DNA of 64,000 nucleotides. Origin: Oreocharis arfaki. Lineage: Eukaryota > Chordata > Aves > Passeriformes > Paramythiidae. Of this stretch, positions 11,513 through 23,842 are shown in pieces (the stretch's first letter is position 1; every line of letters begins with the position of its first letter). The notes beneath the pieces are model-generated. The model had not been told where the DNA came from, ran no database searches, and saw nothing but the letters and a program-made list of their open reading frames with translations. Both the position numbers and the translations under genes were made by a program. The DNA is taken from NCBI GenBank assembly GCA_013398015.1, contig VZRR01013430.1, positions 788,643 to 852,642 on the forward strand, given 5' to 3'.

Positions 11513-14500
11513 GCAGCTGATGTGCTCTGAGGACCCTCCTTCCCTTAGATGTGGTTGTTATTCGGCTGATTGCAATCTAGGCTGGCAAGCCAAAAGACTT
11601 TGAACACCTTTTCCTAGACTTCACCCAGTGATCTCACTCAACCACCCATTTTAACAAGTACAGCTTTCATAGCCCAAATGTGTCATTACAAGCAAGTAAA
11701 TAGTAACGCACAAAAATATATGCCTGGAAGTTCAAGTTCTGGTGAGCATCAGAAAGAGAAATGCGCTGCAACTTCTTCATCTCTTCTCCAATATCTTCCC
11801 AGTCCAGCAGTACACCTAACAAGCACAAATCATTGTCAAGCACACCTTACTAAAGTGCCAGGCAGAAACCAGGAATCTCACTACAAATGCATTTTAACTA
11901 ATTTGGGTGCTGGTTTAATATATATAGCCATTAACCATTCCTTGAGACATTTACATACACTCACTTGTACATCCCTCTTCACTCTCCCCTTGCCAAATAA
12001 AGATAAACCAAGGTATTTCTTATAGGCTCTTCTGAGTCCTTCACCGAATTTTTTTCCCTGACTTTTAATTACTTATGACTCAAGAAAGACTTTATGTACT
12101 CATACACGAGTGCAATTTATGGTATATTGGATTTATTGTAATCAAGACTGACTAGCAGCTAAAAGCAAAATTGTTAATCCATTTTTCAGTTTTCCTCTAG
12201 AGTCCCTTATAGGCAAGGTTTTTTTAATATGACTATACCTGCTGAATTAATGGGAGTAGCATGAATACAGTGAAGTGAATCTGTAGAAATTCATAGCACC
12301 GTTACTCAAACCACAAGTAGAGAGCATAAATCAAGTAAATATGATATTTTCCTAAAAGTGAAATACTGCTCAAGCAAACATTGATGTTTACTACTTTATT
12401 GACTAAATAGAAGTTAATTAATGCAAGAAAAAATACCTAGTTTGTTTTTTTTTCTTCAAATTTTTATGTTTGCGTTGAATTTGGTGTGCAATTCCTTGAT
12501 TAGCAGTGCCAGGTTTTTGTAAAAAGTCATATCATTAAGGACTGCAGGTATTTTTTAATTTCTCCTTCACTTTGTTAATTTTAAGATTTAATCATCCTTT
12601 CCATCATTTAGGGTCCTCGTCTGGTCCATGAATTTAATCTGAATGTTTATTACGCGTGTCAGTGAAAAACAAGGGTTGTCATTAAGAGGAGCTGGCCAAG
12701 CCTTTCCACTGACAGCTGCTATCCACCAGGTCACCAGAGGTTCTGGGCCAACACCGATTAAAGAAAGGTGATAGAAACCATCTTGTAGTCCTGACCTTGA
12801 TCCAATTGTTTACTGCTCAGTTTTTCAGGTTTCTCTGTATTTCTCTGTGGATGGCAGTGGAGAAATACCTCAGTAATACAGCAGGATGACCTGGTTCTGA
12901 AGCTGAAAGTCGCTAACTAGGGCAGTACAGACCTCAGCACACCCTTAGCTAACGTCTTTTGGGCCACATTGCTTCTGAAAGTGAGCTTCAAAGCACCATC
13001 CAGGGGCTGCTGCCCCATGGAACCTTTCTTTTCACAAAAGGACAAATTGAACACAAGAGCATCATGCTCATTTCATGATATTGGCCTCCAAACAGATCCT
13101 CCGTGGGTGAAGGATTCAGTGGGGTGCAGTATTGAAGTGCTCAACATCTCCAGCTCACCAAGTACAAGTCTGTATTATATTATTCTTTGTACGCAACCAT
13201 TTTTTGAGACTTGAAGGACAGAAGGGTTAAAGAGCAGGAGAGAAGGTCAAGCCAGATAAGTAAAAGTCCATATTTCATAGAATTGCTGTTTTACTTATCA
13301 CCTTCCTTGAGATTTGACAGGCATACTTGTGATTAGGTTATCACCTTCAAATAGATTTATAGGCTCTAGGGAATTTCTATTCAACTTACCCTTGGGATGT
13401 CTCGATATTCTGTCTCTACGCTGGTGTTTGTGGTTCTTAAAGGTTTCGCAAAATGATGAAGAAAGACACAAGCAGCAAATACTTTTGGATTCACCATGTA
13501 TTCTGGTATCAAATATTTCCCATTGTTTTCAGTACGCCTGTTTGTACTGCACATTGCTTTTGAATGCACGCTGCTGGTGTTCCAGGATGGATTTAAGGCA
13601 GTGAATTAAAACCAGTGTTTCCACTTTAACTAACTTTAATATGTGGCTTTTGTCACCAGTGATCTCTTTTGATGCAACAATGATTAACTTCAAGGGGTTC
13701 TTTCATATGAATTGGACAGGTGAGCACTGAAGCAAACAGGGTAATGGATATAAACTTCTCATAAGCAGGAGCAAGTGTGGACACCCTGCTGCAGCACAGC
13801 CAGCAAGAATTTAAACAGGGAATTTTGCAAGAGCTTGGGCAATTTGTTAGAACCAAACGCAGCTGAAACACTCCTTGAAACTTGACATCACAAATCCATG
13901 GATTTACTCAGCTGCTGATTTCTCAAAATATTTTCAGTCTGTGTTTGACAGAAGTGTATCTTCACTCTAAGTCCCTTAAAAAGGTGGTCCTGCCAAGTCT
14001 GCCACAGAAGGCATTCCCATCTCTCCTGAGAAAAAGAGCATCAGATACCATTTTATGCAAAATGCTGGAAGCATCAAACAGAAGAGACAGCAAGATCCAC
14101 AGACAGGTGCCTGTTCAGCAGTAAGTCTCTGCTCTGGCTGATCCATGGACTTCTATATTTCATTATTCTGGATTTCAAAGCCATTTTTCTGATAAAATCA
14201 GCCAACAGCTGTAGGGAAGGGCTAGCGTGGTGCCTGGACAGCCACCCTCAGCCTCATTTCAAACATAAAGTTTTCACTGCTCTCTGGGTCGCCCACCCCT
14301 CTCAATTTAAACATAATTTTCATTTCTCAGTTTTACTGGGCCACTGTGCAATGCCTGTGTACGAAAATGACCAGGATGTTTCTTTTGCACTTTGTTGTTG
14401 AGACCATCAAATATTCATGGGGTTTGTACAGACAACTCAAGATTATGGCAAGTGCTCAGAACATCTCCCCGCAGGAAGAAGCTCACTCCACTCGTTGTTT

Positions 14501-17500
14501 CTGCAGCTTCAGAAAGAAGATCCCTACTTATTCAGTGCAGGGAGGAGGGGGGAGAGCTGTCACTGCTCCTTTCACCCTTTTGAGACAAAAACATTGACCG
14601 TCAGCTACTTTCTGACAATTGGCTGTTATTAAACTCCGACTCGCGAGGGCCAGCTGTGCCTAATTTGAGTCACTGGTGCAAAAATAACCAGTCAGCAGGA
14701 ATTGAGGCAATTATGGGTAATTCTGCTGTAGAGCAGTCCTGCATCAGAATCCTAGGATTAACTTCAGGCTGGCACTCCAAGGTGATTGAATGAAGAACAT
14801 AAGGCTTCAGTAAAATCATTGGTAGCTGAAATCAGGTTTTTTATAAGGCGGTTTTGGAAGCCTGTAACACGTATTTTTAACTTACTCATAGGAAGATTGT
14901 CAACATTCTTTACTGCTTGAAGATGCAGAGAAGTACATAATCATGTTTTCCAGGGGCTATTTGTTTTACTTTTAAATATCCAGCCTTTTTGCCCAAATGT
15001 TAGTGTTTAATAAGTTTATAACCAAATCAATCTCTAAATGTGTTTAGCAGTTTTTATACCTTGCTTTCTATCTGCTCTGCTACACTTCAAAATAATACAT
15101 TCAATCCTCTTTTTCTTAAAAAAACCCAAAACAAAACAGAAATCCCCTTAATTTTAAGGAAATACATTGTTCTTCCCAGTTAAAAAACATATAAGGATAT
15201 TTTTGCAAGCACTGTTATGAAACGCATGCAATAAACGAGTTCAGAGAGTGAGAAGTATTCTCCTGAGCAGTCAGGTTTGAGTTGTGTTTCTACGTAAAAA
15301 AAAGAAATAGAAATAAAATTTTAAGTAACCCTGTCATTTTGACAAACAGCTCCAGAAAAACTGTTACAATTTCATACTGCACGATGCAGCTTACTTTAAG
15401 CTTTTAATATGAAAACAGCAGACATATTTGCTGTATCACTTAAACAGCGTCATTTGAAAAATAATTCATGAAGAAAATTATGGAAAGAACCCAGCATGGA
15501 GCTTACATTTCACAGAGTCCTGTCATTAACAGCAGTATTAGGCAGAACAAAATAAAATATCTGTAGCTTTGTTTTTAAAGATGGCACTTTACCTTCTGCC
15601 CTTCTGACTCTGTGGCGTCACTGTAGCAGAGAGAAAATTCACTGAGAAAATTAATGGTATCTTTATTTTAAGTGAGGATTACTACAAATTCTAGTCTTTC
15701 AGCTTCTTAGGATATATGTGACACACAAAAATATCAGGTATACTGACACTGTTTCCAGAAGTCAGCTTCTATTGAAACAAAGCATAGGCTCCCTACCTCT
15801 AACAAGGTATAATTTAGGACATCAAGCCTCTATTCAGGCTAATAAGTAGATCCATGTCCTTTCAATTATTTATTCCTCTGGCAGACAATTCCATTAACCC
15901 CCTCCTGTGCAATAATTTGTTCTGCCACATGTTAGAAAAATTATTTTCCAGCTGCTCAGCAATGCTGCTACAGTAAATGGGAAGTTTTTCCTGGCAGACA
16001 GCTGATACTCAACAGAGAGGTGAGCAGTGACATCTGATACATGGAGGGGAATGTAGGAGTAAATAGCATGAGACAAATGATAAGTTCTTCCAGTTTGGGG
16101 ACCGATAGCAAGAAGATATGCGAAAATACTGATGAATTATTCACTCACCTCAAGAGATACCTGGAAGCTGTTCCTGCAGTGGAGGTGGGACCCAAGCACC
16201 GAGTGAACACCAACACCTGTTACACAGAGTTAGCTTAGCAGTATAAGCACGAGGAAACAGCACAGACATGTTTGAGCTCACCCACCACGCTGCTCGTGGG
16301 CTCACAACGATGAAATGTGTAAAATAGTAATGAATTCTTCACTTGCCTTGGGTACGCAAGGGACCAGCTCCTTTCCTGCACCCCAGGACTGTTCAGAGAG
16401 TCAGTACCAGCAAATGTGTAAGGACAGCAGCCTCTGATCCCACTCTTAATTTTACAGGAGGCTGCACAGCTCAGAAGCCTCAACACCTGGTGGAGGTTTT
16501 ACAGCTACACCAACAGGTATCCCCTCACTAGGTCCAGGTTTTTGCCTGGGTATCCAGCAACACACAATTCTAGATTGAGAGTGGTGACAGCAGAAGCATC
16601 CCCAGTATGCTGTAAATGAACAGCTGTGAAGGAAAGACAGCCCAGGACTTGTGCAGATGTCCTGTTCTTGAGGTTGAACTTGAGGTCAAGGTAACTGGAA
16701 GGCCATGCACTTACCTGATGTATGACCAAGAAACAGAGAAATAAAAAGCATCCGCAAAGAAAGAAGAACAAAACCCCTACACCATACAGAAAGCCCTGTC
16801 TGATGGCTCACACACCATGTTACTAAACAGAAGAGGTATCAGCAACGATTAAATCAAGACCAATTGGCTGCATTCCTCTTTTATTCCCTCTCTCTGTCTC
16901 TTCATTTTCGTGGGGGACTCATTTTTTTGTATTGTTTTTTTCAGGTTCATTTCCCATGTACTCAATCAAAATGGACATAGCTGTGTTTTTGGTTTGAATA
17001 CATACCCACACACACATACATATAAATATGAGTTAATTCTATTCCATGGCTAGAAGATAGGAGGGTATTTCTCAGGAGAAGTTTGAGCAGAAAATAAATT
17101 ATATAGTTCTAAAAACATATAAAGAAACAGAAATTCAGGCACCTGGAGAAGCTGGTTTAATGTAGAGAAGAAAAGGCACAGCATTGCTTTACAAATGCTA
17201 ATGTATGTGACAGAAAACTATCAACCTCTGTTCTCAGTAGAAAACTTAAAATTCCAAGCTTAGATGGTTTACCAAAAATTACACAATAAGTCACTGCTAA
17301 ATTCTGAAAGTAATCCCACGCCTAATCCCCAGACCACAGCGAGTCCCCAGGGAATTACTTATGGATGTTTTTTTCACTGAAATTGCGCTTTCCCTTGTTT
17401 CCTTTGCATTTAATAGAACACATGGCTCAACGCCCTTTGAATTTATGATATTATATTTCATAAGCAGAGGGCAGAGATGAGAACCTTCTGAAGGTGTTCT

Positions 17501-18083
17501 CTCAGTCTTTACAGGTTGGTCAGTCCCACCCTGAGGAATCCGATGCCTTTGGGCCCCCTGGACCCTCAGAGAGCTGGGGAGTGAGCCCAGGCTGCCAACC
17601 CTCCACCCGACCTGAGACTGCCTCTGCACTCCTTAAAACAGCTTCTGTGAAAACCAAACCCAGGTTGGAACCAAGAAATGCATGTTTGGGAAATTTCCAT
17701 GAGTCAGTGCAATGTGTGAATAAAATCGGGATAGAAATATTATAATGATAATTGTAGAGTTACTGTGACCTACTGCCCTATCAGTTGCTCCTCATGCTGA
17801 AATGGTTCTTAATTAACTTGAGAAACTGTGCACCAAGGAGTGGTTTTAAGCTTTTTATATCACCTTTTTATTTGCTTACATTCACTGTAGGTAGAGTCAT
17901 TATTTTCTACACCATTTTAAAGGAAATTTAAGCTGCCATAAGAAAATTTTATACATTCCGGGCTGACTGCACTTACACAACAACAAAGCTGCAGTTGAAG
18001 AGGGCTCAATACAACCAAATCACCAAATTCAGCAGGAAAATTCCTTTTATTCTAGAATTGAGGATGCTGCTGCCAGTCAATTG
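11513..18083. other. Unique noncoding DNA, AT-rich with motif-rich patches
   Basis: No gene is recognised. The longest frames (11678-12025, 115 codons; 17297-17629 minus, 110 codons) match nothing known. A minus-strand donor-like CAG|GTAAGT lies at about 16709-16717 but has no convincing exon. A short CA repeat is at 17006-17017. The AT-rich blocks at about 12530-12680 and 14580-14720 have mixed, non-repetitive composition of the kind seen in conserved noncoding elements, but conservation cannot be judged here. Confidence 0.6.
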
Positions 18084-18098
18084 AAAAAAAAAAAAAAA
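18084..18098. repeat. A15 homopolymer
   Basis: An uninterrupted run of 15 A, followed by gaaaagccaaaag. No recognisable retroposon lies upstream. Confidence 0.9.
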
Positions 18099-18601
18099 GA
18101 AAAGCCAAAAGAAAGTACTCTGACAGCATGGGAAGGCTTGAAATATCCCTTTTGTGCTTATCACACAGACTGAGAGGACAGTTGGCAAGGACTGAGGCAG
18201 GACACTGGGATGGGAGGCCTGTTTATGGATATGGAGGGACTGAACTAAAAATGAATCTAGCAAACAAACCTTCAGGCCATGTGAAGCAAATGAAGAAGAA
18301 AACAGACAAAAGTAGGGAGAAATGGCTTCTATGGAGCATTCATCGGAATGGGACACCCAGCTGACTGTTTTCCACAGGAGATATCTGAAATGTACAGCAA
18401 ACTGTTCCCTCCTACCCCGGCTGATGTGCTGGCAGTGGGTTCTTCAGCAGGGTGTTCTGCTGGGCTGGGCTGAGCAGCAAAGTCTGAGCACTGCACTGGA
18501 AACCTCCAACACTGATGCTGGAAATGGAACAATATGATGAAAAAAACAGTGGAGAAATTTCACCAATCAGAAACCCAGACATATGAAAGTGTCAGGACTC
18601 C

Positions 18602-18616
18602 AAAAAAAAAAAAAAA
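18602..18616. repeat. A15 homopolymer
   Basis: A run of 15 A followed by caacaaattttaa, about 500 bases from the preceding A15. No retroposon body is recognisable between them. Confidence 0.9.
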
Positions 18617-21600
18617 CAACAAATTTTAAGGCATGAGAATAAACCTTGCCTGAAAATAATGGTTTGTCTGTCTCATGTTGAGTGACTCTGGTTAGTGGGT
18701 GATACACAAACCCATTGTACACTTGTTTGTTGTTTCAGTTCCTGTAGAAGCTGGACTGTGAATGTATCATTGTTTAAAAAGAAAAAAGGATTGTCTGATA
18801 GTCAGAACAGCTGAACGATGTTCTAAAGTATAAATTAGAATTGCCTTTGTTGCACAAATCACACATAGTGCTATGCAATCCCTTTAATTTAGGATTTTCT
18901 ATAGCTGGTCATTTTCCTCCTGGAGAGTGTGGTGTCTTCATTAATTCCCAAGCACACAGCTTTGAAAACTGATCGTGCTTATAGATGTGGCATTACAGCT
19001 AATCAAGCCAATTAAGCTATGGTATAAGAATACAAAGTTCCACATAATTATGGATGTGCTGAAAATACCAGCATTTGCTTCCTTGGTTTGGGCACCCTGT
19101 ATTGAGAGAGTTTTTGTATCTTCTTTTTGTGCCCTGATTCCCTAGCTATAATTCCCTAGTTACAGAGAGATTTTTCCTCTTATTGTTTTGACAGTAGACT
19201 TCTCAAATTCCATACAATAGCCAGATAGAAACTAATTCCATCTTAATAGTGTGATTTTACTCGCATATCATAACTTAGGACAAGAAGAGGAACAAAAATG
19301 TGCATTATGCGAGCACTGAGCATCTTGTTTTAAAGGAGGTAGAGTCCATGATGATTGTTTTGAAGATATTCAAATTCTTATTAATGGCAGACTGATTAAG
19401 AATGAAGAGACAGAACTAATTAAATAAATCCTTCACTCTTTGTTGAATTGGAGTTGATGTTTGTGTTGTATTTGAGTTGCAATTCCACCTGTATGTCTCA
19501 ACATTAAGCAACGCTTAGGATAGTAGGAAAAACAGCAGAATGATTAATCAAGTAAAAAAAATATAAACCCTCTAAGCAGTGCTTATGAAGCTTCAGTTCA
19601 TGCTAAGAATGCAAATGGAAAGCTGTAAATATCTCTTTTTCTTGCCTTTTAAAAGAAGGGAGTTAGAACAAGCCCACGGAAAGATGATTGATGGAGTACG
19701 GTGGTACCATGAGCAATATTCTGGAAATGTCTCAGCAGAGGGCTGATAAATCTGAGTTCACACATCCCTGCCCCTCTCAGATCACAGCTTCAGAGCGATG
19801 TCTTCTACCTGACCTTGCTCTGCCCTGCTTTCCTCCTGCACCACATGTCTGTGCGCGTGCTGAGGGTTCAGCAAATCCACACAGAGGGCAAACAGGGGGC
19901 CTGGAAAAGGCTACCACAAACCTTCAAATGAACTGGAATTCTGTCAGTAGCCAAGAAAAAAAAGCACACTGTCAAACTCAGTGAGACACTGTTAAAAAGA
20001 GAGGGGAAGAACTCTTGTTATTAATGCTAGAGAGAAAGGCAGGTTGGTATTTTTGCCTCTCCTTAGATCTAAATGCTGTACATGCACTTCGGGCCACCTG
20101 TAGAGCTCAGCAGGTTAGAAAAAAACCTCAGAGATGCTGGCTCAGTATTTATCTGCCTTGACAAGGGGCAAAAGTCTTTTGGGAAAGGAGTGTGGTCATC
20201 AAGAACTGAAAAATATTTTCATTTTCTATTGCATCTGATCATGGTGTCTAAAACAGGAGGAATAACTTCTCTTAGCCATTAGCTGAAGTTCAGATGGATA
20301 CAGAATCTCTCTGGCATCATCTTTAGAACAGAAAGATTTCAACAACATACAAGGGACATTTGAGATTTGGTCACATACCAAATGTAATGAGTAAAAGTTC
20401 CTAACTGGGTAGATAAAAGTGTGTGTAAATGCTTACACAGCAGTCAGTATCTCCCTTACAAGACTTGTGACACAGAACAGCAAAGGAGAAAATCCTTTCC
20501 TACATCTACATAAGCAGAAACATCCAACATAACTGATAGTGCCTGACTCTGATGATGAATTCCCTAAAAAGGCACAAAATGGAGATTGCTATTCTGGAAA
20601 TTTTGGTTTTCTATGAAATTTTTGTTCTCTGAGAGTTGCTGTATTAACTCTTTGTTCCATACAATATAAATTTTTTAAAAGAAGACTCATAAAAGGTTTC
20701 TTTTCAAGACAGGGATATTCTGAGCTCTGCTATCTAACATTTGGATACACTATGAAGTCCATTTGCTACTCATTTTAAATAGAGACTTAGTGTAGTAATA
20801 GATTTGATCTGAACATGGTTCTAATTACCTGTATAGTTTGTCATAATAAATTGGGTTACCTTTCATCTCATTACTTGGGAGGCACAAAACACATGAATAT
20901 AAACTGGCATAATATGTAGTATGCTTAAAACACTTTACTAATTCTTACATTTTACTGAAAATGAATGAGGAAGTGGAACAAATCTTCCCCTAGGACGGCA
21001 ATTTACCTCTAATTATGGCTTCAGCTGTTAAGACCTCACTTCTTTTAAGAAAGGAGCTCCTATTAAAAAAAAATGTGGAACTTTTCAAAAGCACCAAGAC
21101 TGGAATCAAATCACATTTTCTGAGATCTTATTAAGAAAGCTGAAATAGGAAGAAAGATGATGCTTTTAAAACACTGATTCATATGTCAGAAAGATGTGGC
21201 TTAATTGGGCCTGGATAAGGTCTAACAGGGCAATGCATTCCCACATAGCCAGCCTGTGCCTTCTGGCTCAGAAGCAGGATGTGTTTAGCAAGAATTGCAA
21301 ACCCCACACATGTAACCATACAAATGGGAAGTCCCAAAGTGTTTAAGAGACTGATTGTGGGATTGTGATCCATGCTGCTCCGGCAAGAATGACAAAAAGC
21401 TCGTATGCCATTGGGAAATGTGCTACCTGAAATATTAAAATTTGCCTGAAATGAAATCTTGAGGTTCACCAAAACAAGTTTATCATGAAATTACAGACTG
21501 AGGAGTCTGAAAATTTGCTTGTACGTATAGAACTGGATGCATTGTAGGAAAATATCAATTTGAAACTCTTTTGAAAATCTGAGTCCATTAATTAAAAAGG

Positions 21601-23471
21601 ATATTACATTATTGTTCTGACTGGTTGAATATCAGTGTAAGAAAAGCTTTTTAAAAGGGCTCTAAACCTAGACTGTATGAGTTAAGAAGCCCAAAACTTT
21701 ATGTTTAGTTCCCTAGTAGGCAAATATCTGTTTTCTGGAATGTTTTTTTGCTTCTATTCTGATAATCAAAGTGACAGTCACAGATGACTTTTAAAACCAG
21801 AGTCTGGGTGGTAAAATGACATCATAACTCTTGATAGATCTTTTATTAGGAATCCTCAAGGATGACTTTAGAATAAAAAATACTCCTTTGGCTTTATAAC
21901 ATTGGACTACCTGAAAAACTGTTTCCCTACACGATTTAGTTTAATTTTCTTTCCTAAGCACTATCAACTGCCGCATTCACCTGCCCGCAGAGAGCTACAA
22001 AGGTATTCAAAAACTGTGTTGCTCACAGTGTAAGCCAAAAATGTTTTATAGGACAAATTCTATCTCCATGTGTTTGCTTTGCATTCAGGGTCTTTGTTGA
22101 CCCTGGAAACTATGGATTTATCGAAGCACAGCCATCTTTCCTCAATATTACGACAGATATAGTGCTGACACAAGTTGTATTGAGCTTATAGGCCCTATAG
22201 CATTGGAGCCACAGGGATTCCTTTAACAGGAACCATAATTAATTTTGTCATTAAATTCACAGTTGATAAGGCTAAACCTCTGGGACTGATCAGAGCAAAT
22301 CTGAGATTGTACACAAAATGACATTTTTGTTCAGAAATTTCTGTTTGAGCAAGGCAACAGTCTCTTGGTTTTGTGCCTAATAGATGGCAAAGACAACCAT
22401 GAATGAAGAACATTACGTTACCCTAAAAAAAAATGTGTAAAACCTAGAGAGGAGAATGACATCCTTCCTTTTAGAGGAATCAATAACCATCTTCCATTTC
22501 TAACAGGGAGAAAAGCATTGAGTCCCATAAGTTTTGTCTTTTGGCAAACACATTTCGTGTTTGTTATCTCTGCTCTCCTCTCCTTTAATGAAGAGACTCT
22601 TGTTAGTTCAATTAACAATTCCAATGCCTTAAGCAGCTGGCCCTGGAAACGATGACAATTCTGCTCAGTTGCACTCCAATAGCTGAATATCTGGCCAAAG
22701 GTATAAACCACCCATCACCGTGGCATGTGAGGGTGCAGAAGCCCAGTGCCATTCCGTGCGTTCCTTGGTGCATCAGCCTCCAACACGAGCAAACCTCTCT
22801 GTTTCCATTTCACAGGACTTCAGTCCATGTCACATTGCCTGCATCAACCTTTTGCTGAGACAAGAAGGCTGTGTTCCTCCTAAATATTTTATAATTTTCA
22901 AATAGGCAACTATCAAATGAATTTGGAGTTATTGTGCATGTACTGATATAAAGAAACCTCCTTGAGAAGAATTTAGCAATTATTTCAATTTTTTTTCCTA
23001 CACCTCTCTATTTTTTATCTGTCATTAAATTGTACCTCATTCACTTCCAGAATAATACAAATATAAAATGTGTATTTCTAACTTAACAGAAATTTAAAGG
23101 GATGATGGGTCTTTGTATGTTCCCAAGACAGAAAAAGTGATATTAATGAAATGTGAAACATCATGAATTAGATGTAGTGAAATATTTAACCTTACCTGTA
23201 AATGTTCTGTAACTCTGACACCCCATCCACAGTAAAAGTATCCAAGAAAACTAAGTGGAGCAGTTTTTTCTTCTTCTTCTTTTTCATTAATGTACCTAAT
23301 AAACACTGTGGGGTTTTCAGCGGACACATCATACACGTCTCACGACTTAGAGATTTTAGTGGATTAAATTTATGGCACTGCCTCCAAAATCTCATTGAGC
23401 CAATACTTGGCAAAGGGATACCATAGAATAGAATAGATGAGACAAATTCATGGATGTTTCTGAGCTGCTGA
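18617..23471. other. Unique AT-rich noncoding DNA
   Basis: No gene is recognised; all open frames are under 100 codons. A POU-type octamer ATGCAAAT lies at 19609-19616. A minus-strand donor-like CAG|GTAAGG is at about 23191-23199, at the end of a short open stretch, but the open stretch has no credible acceptor and its peptide matches nothing I know. Two small 'atagaat' repeats at 23422-23436 precede the CR1 copy. Confidence 0.65.
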
Positions 23472-23842
23472 GGTCTCCTGGAGAACAGGAGGCTCAGGGA
23501 TGACCTTACCTCTCTCTACAACTCCCTGACAGGAGGCTGTAGCCAGCTGGGGTTGGACTCTTCTCGGGCAACAAGCGACAGAATGAGAGGACACAGCCTC
23601 CAGCTGCACCAAGGGAGGCTCAGGTGGGACACTAGGAGGAATTTCTCCATGGAAAGGGTGCTCAGGCCTGGGAGGGGGCTGCCCAGGGAGGTTTGGAGTG
23701 CCCATCCCTGGAGGTGTCCAAGGAATACCTGGATGTGGCACTCAGTGCTCTGGGCTGGGGACAAGGTGGGCATTGGGCACAGCTGGGACTCGATGAGATC
23801 ATTTTGGTTTTCCAACCTAAATGCTTGAGTGATTCTGTAATT
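23472..23842 (+). mobile_element. CR1 LINE, 3' fragment with frameshifted ORF2 C-terminus
   Basis: A plus-strand 5'-truncated CR1 of about 370 bp. It begins near 'gagaacaggaggctcaggga' and ends with 'gattctgtaatttt', a single degraded copy of the CR1 terminal repeat. The ORF2 C-terminus is visible in two frames: a piece like 'LQLHQGRLRWDTRRNF' to 'GLPREVW' at about 23580-23700, then 'PSLEVSKEYLDVAL' in another frame from about 23700. A frameshift therefore sits close to 23695. The 5' boundary is approximate. The domains that would make it mobile are absent. Its orientation is opposite to the copies at 1-172 and 8282-8776. Confidence 0.95.

Noticed and set aside
14538..14553. G-rich run considered as a G-quadruplex
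   Set aside because: It lacks four separate G-tracts of three or more; the same holds for the G-rich run near 62916-62926.
16505..16771. Minus-strand frame with a hydrophobic start and a CAG|GTAAGT donor, like a signal-peptide exon
   Set aside because: The only start codon available in frame is non-ATG, the hydrophobic run is a T-rich stretch in translation, and no partner exon is seen.
23192..23413. Minus-strand open stretch ending at a CAG|GTAAGG donor
   Set aside because: There is no acceptor with a pyrimidine tract at the other end, and the frame contains a lysine or glutamate run from a TTC-rich patch. The peptide is unrecognised.
23448..23815. Minus-strand proline-rich frames
   Set aside because: Antisense translation of the plus-strand CR1 copy.
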